This document shows, one piece after another, positions 15,331 through 23,927 of a stretch of 64,000 nucleotides of DNA; within the stretch, counting starts at the first letter, position 1; the number at the start of each line of letters is the position of its first letter. Below the pieces are notes generated by a model that was given only the letters and a program-made list of their open reading frames with translations, was not told where the DNA came from and made no database searches. A program made the translations under genes and the position numbers. The stretch covers positions 206,669 to 270,668 of the forward strand of contig JAMFSR010000035.1 in the NCBI GenBank assembly GCA_026225395.1. Reading direction: 5' to 3'. This DNA is from Granulicella sapmiensis (lineage in GTDB: Bacteria; Acidobacteriota; Terriglobia; Terriglobales; Acidobacteriaceae).

Positions 15331-16911
15331 CTAAAACGCCGCCTTCACCACCCCAAACCCACCAACCCACTTCGCCAACCCACCTACCAGTTCATTGCCT
15401 AATCCCTGATCCCTAATCCCTAGTCCCTGCTTTTCAGCCATCTGAAACCGCCCCGTCCCCTGCACACCCTCCACGGCATCCCGCATCTGCCGAGCGAGCT
15501 TCACCTCAAACCCCTCGCTCACCCAGACGCGGTCATCCTTCAGCGTCAGCAGCACATCGCCCTCATTGGTCGAATACACCCGCTCCGAGTCATCCACTTC
15601 ATCGCTCTTGCGACGCTTCAACCCGTCATACTGCCGCGGCAGCTCTTCCTCAAACACCGTAAAGAAGCTCCGCGCCGAGTCCTCATTCTTCCACTTCGAC
15701 GCATACATCAACCCCAGCGAAGCCGTCGTTCCCTTCTCCGCCGGCGACGCATTCTTCTTCTGCGCGGCGTAGTAAATTCCGCCATCCCAGTTCGGAGCCA
15801 GTGCTTCCGCCAGCGGACGTCCGCCAAACAACTCTGCTGTAATGCGAACATCCAGCTCGCCCATCACACCGACGTCATACGGCTCCCAGCCCGCGGCCGT
15901 CAGCATCGGATGGATATCCGGCATACGCATCACCGGCACCGCAGCATGCTGCAGATACTTGTCCGGATGCATGATCTCAAAGCTCGAACTCGGCGGCGAA
16001 TCCAGCACACCCGTAAACGCCGCCTGCGTCCCCGCCTTGATCAGAACCGTCTGCTCAAACCCCAACCCCGACGTATACGGAAACAACAGCGCCTGCTGCA
16101 GCAATAGCGGAGCCCGCGCGAGTACCGGCGAATCCGTCATATCTCCCGCTCCATCCCGCAGCTTGTCCCCCACCTCCGGCATATCCTTCAGCGTCTTGCC
16201 CGTCCCCTTTAGCATGTAGTCGGCAAAGCTTACCATCGCCTGGCCTTCAAGCACCGCCTCGCGCGCCGTGTCCGTCTCATCGGTCGCGATGTGCTTGTTG
16301 TCCTCGGCGACATCCTTCGCCACGCCTTCCTGCTCCTGGTCTTCCCACTTCGTCAGGCCAACCTTCTGGTCCTGCAGCGCATGCGTCAGCTCATGGGCCA
16401 TCACCGGCTCCTGCTGGTCCATCGGAACCCAGTCCAGCAGCGTCATCGTCTGGTCCTTGTTGTCGTAGAACCCGGCAATCTGCTCGGTCAGCAAACTCAG
16501 CAGAAACGGCCGCATATGAAAGTCCCTGTCGATCAGCCCGAACTTCTTCAGCACCAGCTCATCGCGCTCCATCCGCTTGGCGTCTTTGTCCTCATCGAAC
16601 TTCTTGCGCAGCATCTTGTTCACTTCATCGCGCGACGTGAACTTGCTCTTAATCGGATGAACGATCGGCAGCCCCGTATCCTTGCTCACAAACTGGAACG
16701 TCTTATCCAGCGTCGCCAACAACTGCTTCTGCTGGTCCTTGGTCAGCACGGAGTTCACCGTCACCGTCGTATCGCCCGACTGCAACACCGGCGGCGTAGT
16801 CGCGCCCTTAGCCGGCGCACTCTGCGCCCATCCCGACACACCACCGCATCCCAAAACCGCCACCACCACCAAACCACGCCGTAAGCTCAATCTTCCTCCC
16901 GAAACACGCAT
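15331..16911 (-). CDS. Secreted zincin-type metallopeptidase (HELTH), family not recognised
   Basis: A protein of 526 residues with a signal peptide (LVVVAVLGCGGVSGWAQ). A zinc-binding HELTH motif lies near residue 173 (PVMAHELTHALQDQ), and EGQAMVSFADYM about 55 residues later is well placed to give a third glutamate ligand, as in glu-zincins. Also conserved-looking: EQIAGFYDNKDQTM. The very C-terminus (GLGIRDQGLGNE) is encoded by four perfect heptamers of repeat DNA (15398-15425), so the last 30 or so residues are probably not functional. ATG 16911 is used; the upstream TTG would add three residues. The substrate is unknown. It is divergent from the hydrolase at 17091. Confidence 0.75.
   Translation of the reverse strand: MRVSGGRLSLRRGLVVVAVLGCGGVSGWAQSAPAKGATTPPVLQSGDTTVTVNSVLTKDQQKQLLATLDKTFQFVSKDTGLPIVHPIKSKFTSRDEVNKMLRKKFDEDKDAKRMERDELVLKKFGLIDRDFHMRPFLLSLLTEQIAGFYDNKDQTMTLLDWVPMDQQEPVMAHELTHALQDQKVGLTKWEDQEQEGVAKDVAEDNKHIATDETDTAREAVLEGQAMVSFADYMLKGTGKTLKDMPEVGDKLRDGAGDMTDSPVLARAPLLLQQALLFPYTSGLGFEQTVLIKAGTQAAFTGVLDSPPSSSFEIMHPDKYLQHAAVPVMRMPDIHPMLTAAGWEPYDVGVMGELDVRITAELFGGRPLAEALAPNWDGGIYYAAQKKNASPAEKGTTASLGLMYASKWKNEDSARSFFTVFEEELPRQYDGLKRRKSDEVDDSERVYSTNEGDVLLTLKDDRVWVSEGFEVKLARQMRDAVEGVQGTGRFQMAEKQGLGIRDQGLGNELVGGLAKWVGGFGVVKAAF
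15398..15429 (+). repeat. Heptamer tandem repeat (CCTAATC x4) inside coding sequence
   Basis: CCTAATC, CCTGATC, CCTAATC, CCTAGTC then CCTG. Because seven is not a multiple of three, successive units are read in different frames by the metallopeptidase gene on the other strand. Confidence 0.85.
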
Positions 16912-17090
16912 CACTTCCAAGTGTATCTACCACTAAGACTTCTCCACAGCCCAAATCGCTGCGTCCTCGCATCTTCGGCCGTCATCCAACCCGTCCGTAA
17001 CCTCTTCGGCACACCGCCGATGTACCCTGTTGCTCCCCGGGTCTCAACGAACCACCACACCACGCACCACAACCCGAAAGGACGCTTCCC

Positions 17091-17912
17091 ATGCCCTACA
17101 TCACAGTCAAAGACGGCTCACAAATCTTCTACAAGGACTGGGGAACCGGCCAGCCCATCGTCTTCTCTCACGGCTGGCCCCTCAACGCCGACGCCTGGGA
17201 CGCCCAGATGCTTTTCCTCGGCCAGCAAGGCTACCGCGTCATCGCCCACGACCGCCGCGGCCACGGCCGCTCCACCCAGACCTGGGATGGCAACGAAATG
17301 GACACCTACGCCGCCGACCTCTCCACCCTCTTCGAAACCCTCGACCTCAAAGACGCCGTCATGATCGGCCACTCCACCGGCGGCGGCGAAGTCGCGCACT
17401 ATCTCGGCCAATACGGCACCAAACGCGTCTCCAAAGCCGTCCTCATCGGCGCCGTCCCTCCCGTCATGCTCAAGACAGACTCGAACCCCGGCGGCCTTCC
17501 GCTCTCCGTCTTCGACGGCCTCCGCGCCAGCCAGGTCGCCGACCGCTCCCAGTTCTTCAAAGACCTCGCCCTGCCTTTCTACGGCTACAACCGCACCGGC
17601 GCCAAAGTCTCTCAGGGCATCATCGATAACTTCTGGCTCGAAGGCATGCTCGGCGGCCACAAGCCCCTCTACGACTGCATCAAGGCCTTCTCCGAAACCG
17701 ACTTCACCGAAGACCTCAAAAAGATCGACATCCCCGTCCTCGTCCTTGCCGGCGACGACGACCAGATTGTCCCCTATCAGGATGCCGCCGTCCTCTCCGC
17801 CAAGATCCTCCCCAAAGCCACGCTAAAAATCTACCCCGGCTTCCCCCACGGCATGTGTACCACCGAAGCCGACACCATCAACGCCGACCTCCTAACCTTC
17901 CTAAAGTCCTAG
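17091..17912 (+). CDS. Alpha/beta hydrolase, non-heme chloroperoxidase-like
   Basis: A protein of 273 residues, the length of cofactor-free haloperoxidases and related esterases. The fold is complete: oxyanion segment [12 protein letters not shown], strand [14 protein letters not shown], nucleophile elbow GHSTGGGE with Ser97, acid in [13 protein letters not shown], and catalytic His in [11 protein letters not shown]. The DRRGHGRS and GHSTGGGE motifs are typical of the non-heme chloroperoxidase group, whose physiological role is usually ester or lactone hydrolysis. The ATG at 17091 follows GAAAGGACGCTTCCC. It stands alone, followed by a repeat-filled spacer. Confidence 0.9.
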   Translation: MPYITVKDGSQIFYKDWGTGQPIVFSHGWPLNADAWDAQMLFLGQQGYRVIAHDRRGHGRSTQTWDGNEMDTYAADLSTLFETLDLKDAVMIGHSTGGGEVAHYLGQYGTKRVSKAVLIGAVPPVMLKTDSNPGGLPLSVFDGLRASQVADRSQFFKDLALPFYGYNRTGAKVSQGIIDNFWLEGMLGGHKPLYDCIKAFSETDFTEDLKKIDIPVLVLAGDDDQIVPYQDAAVLSAKILPKATLKIYPGFPHGMCTTEADTINADLLTFLKS

Positions 17913-18000
17913 CCAGCTGCCTAAAGTCCTAACCAGCTGTTTATAGAAATTGTCATCCTGAGCGCAGCGAAGGATCTGCTTTCCTCCGCATCAGCACAAA

Positions 18001-18052
18001 CCCGGGTGGCCCATTCATCGCGCCGCACTTTGGCGCGATGAATGGGGGACCA
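18001..18052 (+). repeat. Family-1 hairpin repeat (CCATTCATCGCG type)
   Basis: CGGGTGGCCCATTCATCGCG, spacer with ACTTT, then CGCGATGAATGGG. Arms CCATTCATCGCG and CGCGATGAATGG pair perfectly. It is the closest relative of the element within metH. Confidence 0.85.
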
Positions 18053-18152
18053 CAACCGCCCAACCCGCCACCAGTTCCCGTCGCACTTGCTTTTCTTTCT
18101 TTCCATTCCGAGCAAAGCGAGCGAACCAGCTTTCCTCCATAGCCGCACAAAA

Positions 18153-18212
18153 CCGGGTGGCCCACCCTCTCGCGTCCTTCGCGAAAGGGTGGTATCGGGC
18201 GAAAGCCCGACC
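18153..18212 (+). repeat. Family-1 hairpin repeat (double hairpin type)
   Basis: First hairpin CCACCCTCTCGCG / CGCGAAAGGGTGG, then GTATC and a second hairpin TCGGGC-GAA-GCCCGA. The same two-hairpin order occurs at 60850 inside a coding sequence and, in reverse, at 33357-33505. Confidence 0.85.
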
Positions 18213-18352
18213 GCTCTCCTCCACCCCACCCCAACCCTGTCATCTCGACCGAAGTGGAGAGACTTGCAGCTCCGCCAGCCCCAGTACTCCGCCAGCAGCC
18301 TTCCACCACAAACCCGCACCCATCCACCCCCATCTACAATCAAACTCAAAGC

Positions 18353-19327
18353 ATGTCCGTAGAAACCGAACTCGAAGCCATCCGCACCGGCGCCGCCATC
18401 TTTCCCCTAACCGACCGCGCCTTCCTCCGCATCACCGGCTCCGACGCCACCCGCTGGCTCAACGGCATGGTCACCAACTCCATCCAGTCACTCCAGCCCG
18501 GCGAAGGCAACTACAACTTCCTCCTAAACGCCCAGGGCCGCATCCAGGGCGACTGCACTATCTACCGCGAACCCGGCGAAGGCGAAGCGACCTTCCTCCT
18601 CGAAACCGATAAATCCCAGATCGAAACGATCCAGACCCTTCTCGACAAGTTCATCATCATGGACGATGTGGAGCTGACCCCTGCCCTTGAAGACATGAAG
18701 GGCTTGCTCATCATTGGCCCCGATTCAAGCAGAATTCTCAAGAATATTGAGGTCGTCCGTCCGGAGGCACTCAAGATCAAACGCATTGAGTCCAGTCGCG
18801 GTCCCGTAATCCTTATGACACCACAAGCGGTTCCTAACCCGCTACTTCTAGTCTTCGGCAACTCTAAGACCATCGAAGATATCGAGATCTTCTTCAGCCT
18901 CAGCGGCGCCCGAACGATAAGTTGGATGGCTCTAGAAGCCCACCGCATCCTCACCGCCACCCCAAAATACGACGTCGACATCCGCAACACCGAAACCCAC
19001 AAAGACCTCCCTCAGGAAACCGCCCAGACCCACGCCCTCCACTTCAACAAGGGCTGCTACCTCGGCCAGGAGATCGTCGAGCGCATCCGCTCCCGCGGCC
19101 AGGTCCACCGCACCTTCACCGCCTTCACCCTCACAGGCGAACTCCCATCCCTCCCCGCCCCACTCGAAGCCGCCATCGCCGGCCAAACCCGTCCCGCCGG
19201 CGAACTCACGTCCGCCATGCGCATCGGCGACACCATCCACGCCCTCGGCTACCTCCGCCGCGAGTTCGCCACCCATCCCCTCACTTACCCCGGCGGCACC
19301 GCGACTCCCAAAAACCCCAGCCTATAA
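18353..19327 (+). CDS. ygfZ: YgfZ/GcvT-like folate-binding protein (Fe-S cluster assembly factor)
   Basis: A protein of 324 residues. The signature K-G-C-Y-L-G-Q-E of YgfZ is present near residue 238 (LHFNKGCYLGQEIVERI), along with the N-terminal aminomethyltransferase-like start (FLRITGSDATRWLNGMVTNSI). YgfZ binds tetrahydrofolate and helps build or repair certain Fe-S enzymes such as MiaB. The ATG at 18353 is preferred, since the upstream extension runs through repeat DNA. The middle of the gene (about 18660-18920) is noticeably less C-rich than both ends, an odd patch of base composition. It is convergent with tetR; the two reading frames overlap by six bases at the stops. Confidence 0.88.
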   Translation: MSVETELEAIRTGAAIFPLTDRAFLRITGSDATRWLNGMVTNSIQSLQPGEGNYNFLLNAQGRIQGDCTIYREPGEGEATFLLETDKSQIETIQTLLDKFIIMDDVELTPALEDMKGLLIIGPDSSRILKNIEVVRPEALKIKRIESSRGPVILMTPQAVPNPLLLVFGNSKTIEDIEIFFSLSGARTISWMALEAHRILTATPKYDVDIRNTETHKDLPQETAQTHALHFNKGCYLGQEIVERIRSRGQVHRTFTAFTLTGELPSLPAPLEAAIAGQTRPAGELTSAMRIGDTIHALGYLRREFATHPLTYPGGTATPKNPSL

Positions 19328-19924
19328 ACCGACCAAACGGGCCGAGCCAACCAACAAAATCTCCACCATCTTCTTCGCGCTCACCGGCCAATCCGCCGTC
19401 GGAGACACCGCCGAAAGCCCCGCCACCGCTCGCAGCATATCCATCCCGTCGACATCCTCCCGTATATCGCCGCTCTCCACGGCCCGCGTCACCAGTAAAG
19501 TGATCGCCCCTGCAATCAGCGGTACCGAAGCCGCAAATACTTCCTCCGTCCCGCAAGTCATCAAGTTCAGTGCGGGCAAAATAATCTGCTTCGCCGCCAT
19601 ATAGTCCACAAACAGCAGCATCCACGACCGCAGCGCCTCCATCGGCGGCATCGTCTCCGAAAACGTGGTCGCAGCCGCACTCAACTTTGCCACCTGCGTC
19701 CGATACACCGCTTCCACCAGCGCATCCCGGGTCGGAAAGTGCCGATACAGTGTCCCCGGGCCCACCGCCGCCAGCTTCGCGATCTCATCCAGGCTCACAT
19801 CCGGCCCCGACGCCAGAAACGCATCCTTCGCCACCTCGAGAATCCGCTCGCGGTTCTCCTGAGCATCCGCGCGCAGCTTCCGCGGAGTCCGAACCGCCAC
19901 AACCTCATCCGCCTTCTTCGCCAT
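19322..19924 (-). CDS. TetR-family transcriptional regulator
   Basis: A protein of 200 residues. The N-terminal helix-turn-helix is canonical: RERILEVAKDAFLASGPDVSLDEIAKLAAVGPGTLYRHFPTRDAL (residues about 22-66). The C-terminal ligand domain is all-helical (LRSWMLLFVDYMAAKQ; TADWPVSAKKMVEILLVG). It is divergent from an SDR gene with 115 bases between start codons, and that gap contains two dyads that should be its operators. The usual model is repression of itself and the SDR until a small ligand binds. ATG 19924 is chosen over 19966, which would read through the operator. Confidence 0.9.
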   Translation of the reverse strand: MAKKADEVVAVRTPRKLRADAQENRERILEVAKDAFLASGPDVSLDEIAKLAAVGPGTLYRHFPTRDALVEAVYRTQVAKLSAAATTFSETMPPMEALRSWMLLFVDYMAAKQIILPALNLMTCGTEEVFAASVPLIAGAITLLVTRAVESGDIREDVDGMDMLRAVAGLSAVSPTADWPVSAKKMVEILLVGSARLVGL

Positions 19925-19934
19925 AAAATAATGC

Positions 19935-19982
19935 AACCGGAGAGACTCTCCGGTTATCCTATGCAATGTGGAGATACTCTCC
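19935..19982. promoter_or_regulatory. Paired palindromes, likely TetR operators
   Basis: Dyad 1 is AACCGGAGAG-A-CTCTCCGGTT (19935-19955), ten-base perfect arms around one base. Dyad 2 is GGAGA-TAC-TCTCC (19970-19982). The shared half-site is CGGAGA/GGAGA, and the centres are 31 bases apart, about three turns. They lie between the divergent tetR and SDR genes. Confidence 0.75.
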
Positions 19983-20039
19983 GCTTAATATCCTCCCGCC
20001 ATCCCGCAGGAATTGCAACACCCAATAGGAGAAAGAACC

Positions 20040-21020
20040 ATGGCACAGACCTTCGGCGCTACCTCGACTACAGAAGACGTCCTCACCGGCATCAACCTCA
20101 AAGGCAAACGCATCCTCGTCACTGGCGTCTCCGCTGGCATCGGCGTAGAAACCGCCCGCTCCCTCGTCGCCCACGGCGCACATGTCGTCGGCGCCGCCCG
20201 CGACCTCAAAAAAGCCGAATCCGCCACCGCAGAAATCCGTGCAGCCGCAACCGCCAATAACACCACCCTCGAGCTCCTCGAGCTCGACCTCGCCTCACTC
20301 GCCAGCACCCGCGCCGCAGCCGACAAACTCCTCGCCGCAGGCAAACCCTTCGACATCATCATCGCCAACGCCGGCGTCATGGCCACCCCCTTCGGCCACA
20401 CCGCCGATGGCTTCGAGACCCAGTTCGGCACCAACCACCTCGGCCACTTCGTCTTCGTCAACCGCATCGCCTCCCTGCTCGCGCCCGGCGGACGCCTCAT
20501 CAACCTCGCTTCCTCCGGTCACCGCTTCTCCAACGTCGACCTCGAAGACCCCAACTTCGAAACCACCCCCTACGAACCCTTCGTCGCCTACGGCCGTTCC
20601 AAGACCGCGAACATCCTCTTCGCCGTCGAGTTCGACCGCCGCCACAAAGACCGCGGCATCCGCGCCGCAGCCGTTCACCCCGGCGGCATCGCAACCGAAC
20701 TCGGCCGACACTTGGACCCCGGCGCCATCGACGCCATGCTCGCCAAAATGAACGCCGACCTCGCGGCGGAAGGCAAGGAACCCTTTCAATGGAAGACCAT
20801 CCCCCAGGGCGCCGCAACCTCCGTCTGGGCAGCCGTCGTCTCCCCTGCCGAAGAGATCGGTGGTCAGTACTGCGAAAACTGCCACGTCGGCCACCTCGTC
20901 GCAGACGACGTCGTCATCAGCGCCATCAGCGAAGGCGTCCGCGGCTACGCCCTCGACCCGACAAATGCAGAGGCTCTCTGGAAGAAGAGCGAAGAAATGG
21001 TCGGCGAAACCTTCGCCTAA
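20040..21020 (+). CDS. Short-chain dehydrogenase/reductase (retinol dehydrogenase-like)
   Basis: A protein of 326 residues. Cofactor loop TGVSAGIGVE, NAG motif in IIIANAGVM, catalytic Ser in NLASSGHRF and Tyr-x-x-x-Lys in AYGRSK are all present, so the enzyme should be active with NADP(H) or NAD(H). Length and the FGTNHLGHFVFVNRI segment resemble the retinol dehydrogenase/WWOX-type group of SDRs; the substrate is unknown. ATG 20040 follows AGGAGAAAGAACC, a strong ribosome site. Divergent from tetR, and probably its target. An intrinsic terminator follows the stop. Confidence 0.92.
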   Translation: MAQTFGATSTTEDVLTGINLKGKRILVTGVSAGIGVETARSLVAHGAHVVGAARDLKKAESATAEIRAAATANNTTLELLELDLASLASTRAAADKLLAAGKPFDIIIANAGVMATPFGHTADGFETQFGTNHLGHFVFVNRIASLLAPGGRLINLASSGHRFSNVDLEDPNFETTPYEPFVAYGRSKTANILFAVEFDRRHKDRGIRAAAVHPGGIATELGRHLDPGAIDAMLAKMNADLAAEGKEPFQWKTIPQGAATSVWAAVVSPAEEIGGQYCENCHVGHLVADDVVISAISEGVRGYALDPTNAEALWKKSEEMVGETFA

Positions 21021-21042
21021 ACGCGACCCGCATCATCGACAG

Positions 21043-21071
21043 AAAAGGCCAGCCATGAGCTGGTCTTTTTT
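21043..21071 (+). terminator. Intrinsic terminator after the SDR gene
   Basis: Stem GGCCAGC (21047-21053), loop CATGA, stem GCTGGTC (one G-T pair), then six T. It is A-rich on the 5' side, so the lower stem can extend by A-T pairs. It lies 22 bases after the stop codon. Confidence 0.88.
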
Positions 21072-21224
21072 GTGCCCTAACCTTCAAACGCCCGTTCATC
21101 GCACACGCAATTGGCGCGATGGGTGAGGAAAGCAAAAACGCCAACCCTCCCACTGAGGTACGCTTTCAAGTGACGCAGTAAATCGCTGCCCTCGGAACCG
21201 CATCCAATTCCATCGAGAACCCAT

Positions 21225-21896
21225 ATGGCTGAAATCAAAGAATTCGTCGTCAACGACCGTCGCAAGTTCACCGCCGAAGGCGACATTCGCCCGGACGCTC
21301 CCCCCTCCGAGCCCAAACCACCCCGCCCCGAAACCCTCCAACCCACCGCGCCGCCGCCGGACCAGTACGACTCCTCCGCGCGCCTCACCGGTCCCCAGGC
21401 CGTCCCGGACAAACCCGCGGAAGCCTCCACTGCGGATCTCGAACCCCAACCGGGCGACCCCCAGATGCCCCCGCCCCCCACCGACGAGCAAACCACCCAG
21501 GCCAAATCCGCCTACGACGCCACCGTCGACCGCCTCGATACCGCCATCCGCGCCTCCAACCCCGGCATGGAACGCATGCCCGAGATGACCTTCGACCGCC
21601 TCGTCCAGTCCGTCTACATGCAGGCCATCCTCCAGCTCGGCGGCGGTGCAGAACCCGGCCAGACCCCGCAGATCGACCTCCTCGGAGCCCGCCAGTCCAT
21701 CGACATGCTCGAAGTCCTCTCCGAAAAAACCAAGGGCAACCTCAGCTCTACCGAAGACCAGCTCCTCCAATCAGCCCTCTTCGAAGGCCGCATGGGCTTC
21801 CTGGAAATGACCCAGCTTCTTGCCCGCCAGGCCGCCTCCAAACAATCCGGACCACCACTTCCAGGCGTCCCGGCTGGCCCCAGCATAGTCCGCTAA
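21225..21896 (+). CDS. DUF1844 domain protein
   Basis: A protein of 223 residues. The first 100 residues are Pro/Glu/Ala-rich and look disordered (PSEPKPPRPETLQPTAPPP). The C-terminal part is the DUF1844 helical domain: MTFDRLVQSVYMQAILQLGG, then QTPQIDLLGARQSIDMLEVL and EDQLLQSALFEGRMGFLEM. DUF1844 is common in Acidobacteriota and deltaproteobacterial groups; its role is not known. The first residues AEIKEFVVNDRRKFTAEGD match the conserved N-terminus seen in acidobacterial members, from memory. It may be co-transcribed with the MBL-fold gene 93 bases downstream. Confidence 0.85.
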   Translation: MAEIKEFVVNDRRKFTAEGDIRPDAPPSEPKPPRPETLQPTAPPPDQYDSSARLTGPQAVPDKPAEASTADLEPQPGDPQMPPPPTDEQTTQAKSAYDATVDRLDTAIRASNPGMERMPEMTFDRLVQSVYMQAILQLGGGAEPGQTPQIDLLGARQSIDMLEVLSEKTKGNLSSTEDQLLQSALFEGRMGFLEMTQLLARQAASKQSGPPLPGVPAGPSIVR

Positions 21897-21989
21897 CCTC
21901 CTTATCCTCTTTGCTTTATCTGTGAAACTTGAACTTAAACTTCGCGAACTTTGCGTCAAGCTTTTCCCTTCATCCCACCACCTGACCCA

Positions 21990-22841
21990 ATGGACGCAGT
22001 TCTCACATTCCTAGGCTCCGGCACCAGCATGGGCGTTCCCACGCTCGGCTGCACCTGCGCCGTCTGCACTTCGGCCTACCAACCCAGCTCCAAAAACCGC
22101 CGTACCCGCCCCTCCATCCTCATCGAATACCCAAAGTCCGACCTCAATCTCGACACCCTAAACCCCAAACCCCAAACCCCCAAACCCGCTTCTGTCCTCA
22201 TCGATACCGGCCCCGACTTCCACGCCCAGGCCATCCGCGAACGCCTCCTGTCGGTCGACGCCGTCCTCTACACCCACAACCACGCCGACCACATCCTCGG
22301 CATGGACGACCTCCGCCCCCTCAGCTTCGCTCGCCCCGAAGGCATCGCCCTCTACGCCGACGACACCACCGCCAGCACCATCGAGCGCGTCTTCGAGTAC
22401 ACCTTCCGCAAGGTCGATCGCTACCCCACCTCCGCCCGCGTAGAAATCCACAGGCTCTCCACAGCCCTCGACACTACCGTCGACCTCTTCGGCGCAACCT
22501 TCCAGCGTATCCCTGTCACTCACGGCCGCAACACCATCGCCGGCTACCGCTTCGGCTCCGCGGCCTACCTCACCGACATGTCGGACATCCCCCCAGAGTC
22601 CATCCCCCTCCTCCAGAACCTCGACATCCTCATCCTCGACGCCCTCCGCCGCGAACCCCACCCCAGCCATTCTCACCTGGCCAACTCCATCGCGCTGGTA
22701 GAAAAACTGGCCCCCAAACGCGCCTTCTTCACCCACATCTCCCACGACCTCAACCACGAACCCACCAACGCCGAACTTCCCCAGAATATGCAACTTGCCC
22801 ATGATGGCCTAAAGCTTAACTTCGACATAAAGCCAACCTAA
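21990..22841 (+). CDS. MBL-fold metallohydrolase (PhnP/RNase Z-like)
   Basis: A protein of 283 residues. It starts LTFLGSGTSMGVPTLGCTCAVC, typical of the PhnP branch, whose Cys cluster can bind a structural zinc. The active site is TYHNHADH-type: YTHNHADHILGMDDL, then PVTHGRN, LTDMSD, DILILDALRREPHPSHS and FTHISHD. PhnP-type enzymes hydrolyse cyclic phosphodiesters or cyclic nucleotides. Residues about 55-67 (LNPKPQTPKP) come from a CCCCAAA heptamer array (22156-22187) inserted between two strands, so the loop is unusually long. ATG 21990 is preferred, as the fold begins at once. Confidence 0.88.
   Translation: MDAVLTFLGSGTSMGVPTLGCTCAVCTSAYQPSSKNRRTRPSILIEYPKSDLNLDTLNPKPQTPKPASVLIDTGPDFHAQAIRERLLSVDAVLYTHNHADHILGMDDLRPLSFARPEGIALYADDTTASTIERVFEYTFRKVDRYPTSARVEIHRLSTALDTTVDLFGATFQRIPVTHGRNTIAGYRFGSAAYLTDMSDIPPESIPLLQNLDILILDALRREPHPSHSHLANSIALVEKLAPKRAFFTHISHDLNHEPTNAELPQNMQLAHDGLKLNFDIKPT
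22156..22187 (+). repeat. Heptamer array (CCCTAAA/CCCCAAA) inside the MBL gene
   Basis: CCCTAAA, CCCCAAA, CCCCAAA, CCCCCAAA, CCCG in order. It keeps the reading frame open and encodes a Pro/Lys-rich loop. Confidence 0.85.
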
Positions 22842-22900
22842 CCCTAATCCCAAACCCAAACCCCAAACCCCAAACCCTAAAACCTAAAACCTAAAACCTG
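22842..22900 (+). repeat. Telomere-like heptamer array between MBL gene and ribF
   Basis: The entire 64-base spacer is a run of units CCCTAAT, CCCAAA, CCCCAAA, CCCTAAAA, CCTAAAA and so on. There is no recognisable ribosome site for ribF other than this DNA, so ribF may depend on coupling or on a leader that starts within it. Confidence 0.85.
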
Positions 22901-22905
22901 TCTTT

Positions 22906-23907
22906 ATGCAGATCGCACGCTCCCTCACCGAACTCGAATCCCTCACCGGCCCCTCCGTTGTCACCATCGGCAACTTCGACGGCGTCCACTGCGGCCACCG
23001 CACCGTCATCGCCTCAGTCATCGCCCGCGCCAAGGAGCTCGGCATCCGCTCCGCCGCCATCACCTTCGACCCCCACCCCGCTCACATCCTCCACGACGGC
23101 CCCAAGCTTCCCCTCATCACCCCACTCCCCGAAAAGCTCGCCCTCCTCGCCGCCACCGGCCTCGACCTCGTCCTCGTCCTTCCCTTCGACGCCGACCTCC
23201 GCCTCTGGTCCGCCCACCAGTTCGCCCAGCGCGTCCTGGCTCAGGCCCTCCACGCCGTCGAGGTCCACGAAGGCGAAACCTTCCGCTTCGGCCACAACGC
23301 CCAGGCCGACATCACCGATCTCAGCCACCTCGGCCAGGAACTCGGCTTCACCGTCCACGCCTTCCATCCGGTCATCCTTCGCGGCGCGGCGGTGTCCTCC
23401 AGCCGCATCCGCAAGCTCATCGCCGCCGGCGACGTCAGCCACGCCCGTGCCCTCCTCGGCCGCCCGGTAAGCATCCTCAGCACCCCAGCCTCCGGACGCG
23501 GCTACGGCACCCTCTACGCCGTCCCCACCATCAACCTCGCCCCCTACCCCGAGCTCCTGCCCGCCAACGGCGTCTACATCACCACCTTGACCGTCGGAGC
23601 CCCCACACCTCACCCCTCGAGCTCTCATTCCTCAACAGAAACCCCACGCACCTTTCGCGGTGTCACAAACGCCGGCAACCGCCCCACCTTCGGCGCCGAC
23701 TCGTTCGCCGTTGAAACCCACCTCCTCGACTTCGAGCCCATCGCCCTCACCGAGTCCACCCCCCTCGAACTCACGTTCCTCCACCGCCTCCGCGCCGAGC
23801 AGCGCTTCGATTCTCCCGAGGCCCTCCGCGCCCAGATCGGTCTCGACGTCCGCCACACCCAGCGCTTCTTTGCCCTGGCCGACGCCCTCCAAGCCCCCCT
23901 CGCCTGA
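22906..23907 (+). CDS. ribF: Bifunctional riboflavin kinase/FAD synthetase
   Basis: A protein of 333 residues, close to the usual 310. N-terminal FMN adenylyltransferase: VVTIGNFDGVHCGHRTVI (the GxFDGxHxGH nucleotidyltransferase motif), EGETFRFGHNAQAD, and VSSSRIRKLI (the ISST-like motif). C-terminal riboflavin kinase: GRGYGTLYAVPTINLAPYPELLPANGVY and GVTNAGNRPTFG. It makes FMN and FAD from riboflavin. An insertion of about 15 Ser/Thr/His-rich residues near position 235 (APTPHPSSSHSSTE) separates the kinase strands and is not typical. It is followed closely by the convergent NHL gene (20 bases). Confidence 0.93.
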   Translation: MQIARSLTELESLTGPSVVTIGNFDGVHCGHRTVIASVIARAKELGIRSAAITFDPHPAHILHDGPKLPLITPLPEKLALLAATGLDLVLVLPFDADLRLWSAHQFAQRVLAQALHAVEVHEGETFRFGHNAQADITDLSHLGQELGFTVHAFHPVILRGAAVSSSRIRKLIAAGDVSHARALLGRPVSILSTPASGRGYGTLYAVPTINLAPYPELLPANGVYITTLTVGAPTPHPSSSHSSTETPRTFRGVTNAGNRPTFGADSFAVETHLLDFEPIALTESTPLELTFLHRLRAEQRFDSPEALRAQIGLDVRHTQRFFALADALQAPLA

Positions 23908-23927
23908 ACGCCCTCACCAACCGCCGG

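Larger units (their letters stand above)
17913..18352 (+). other. 440-base gene-free spacer made of dispersed repeats
   Basis: No credible gene on either strand. From left to right it holds a copied CTAAAGTCCTARCCAGCTG doublet (17901-17940), a TGTCATCCTGAGCGCAGCGA element (17951), the Family-1 hairpin at 18001, a second CGAGCAAAGCGAGCG element (18107), another Family-1 hairpin at 18153, and a TCATCTCGACCGAAGTGGAG element (18240). Open frames on the minus strand here are translations of these repeats. Confidence 0.8.

Noticed and set aside
17921..18349. Open frames on both strands in the 17.9-18.35 kb spacer
   Set aside because: They are made of dispersed repeats, overlap each other and lack ribosome sites or recognisable domains.
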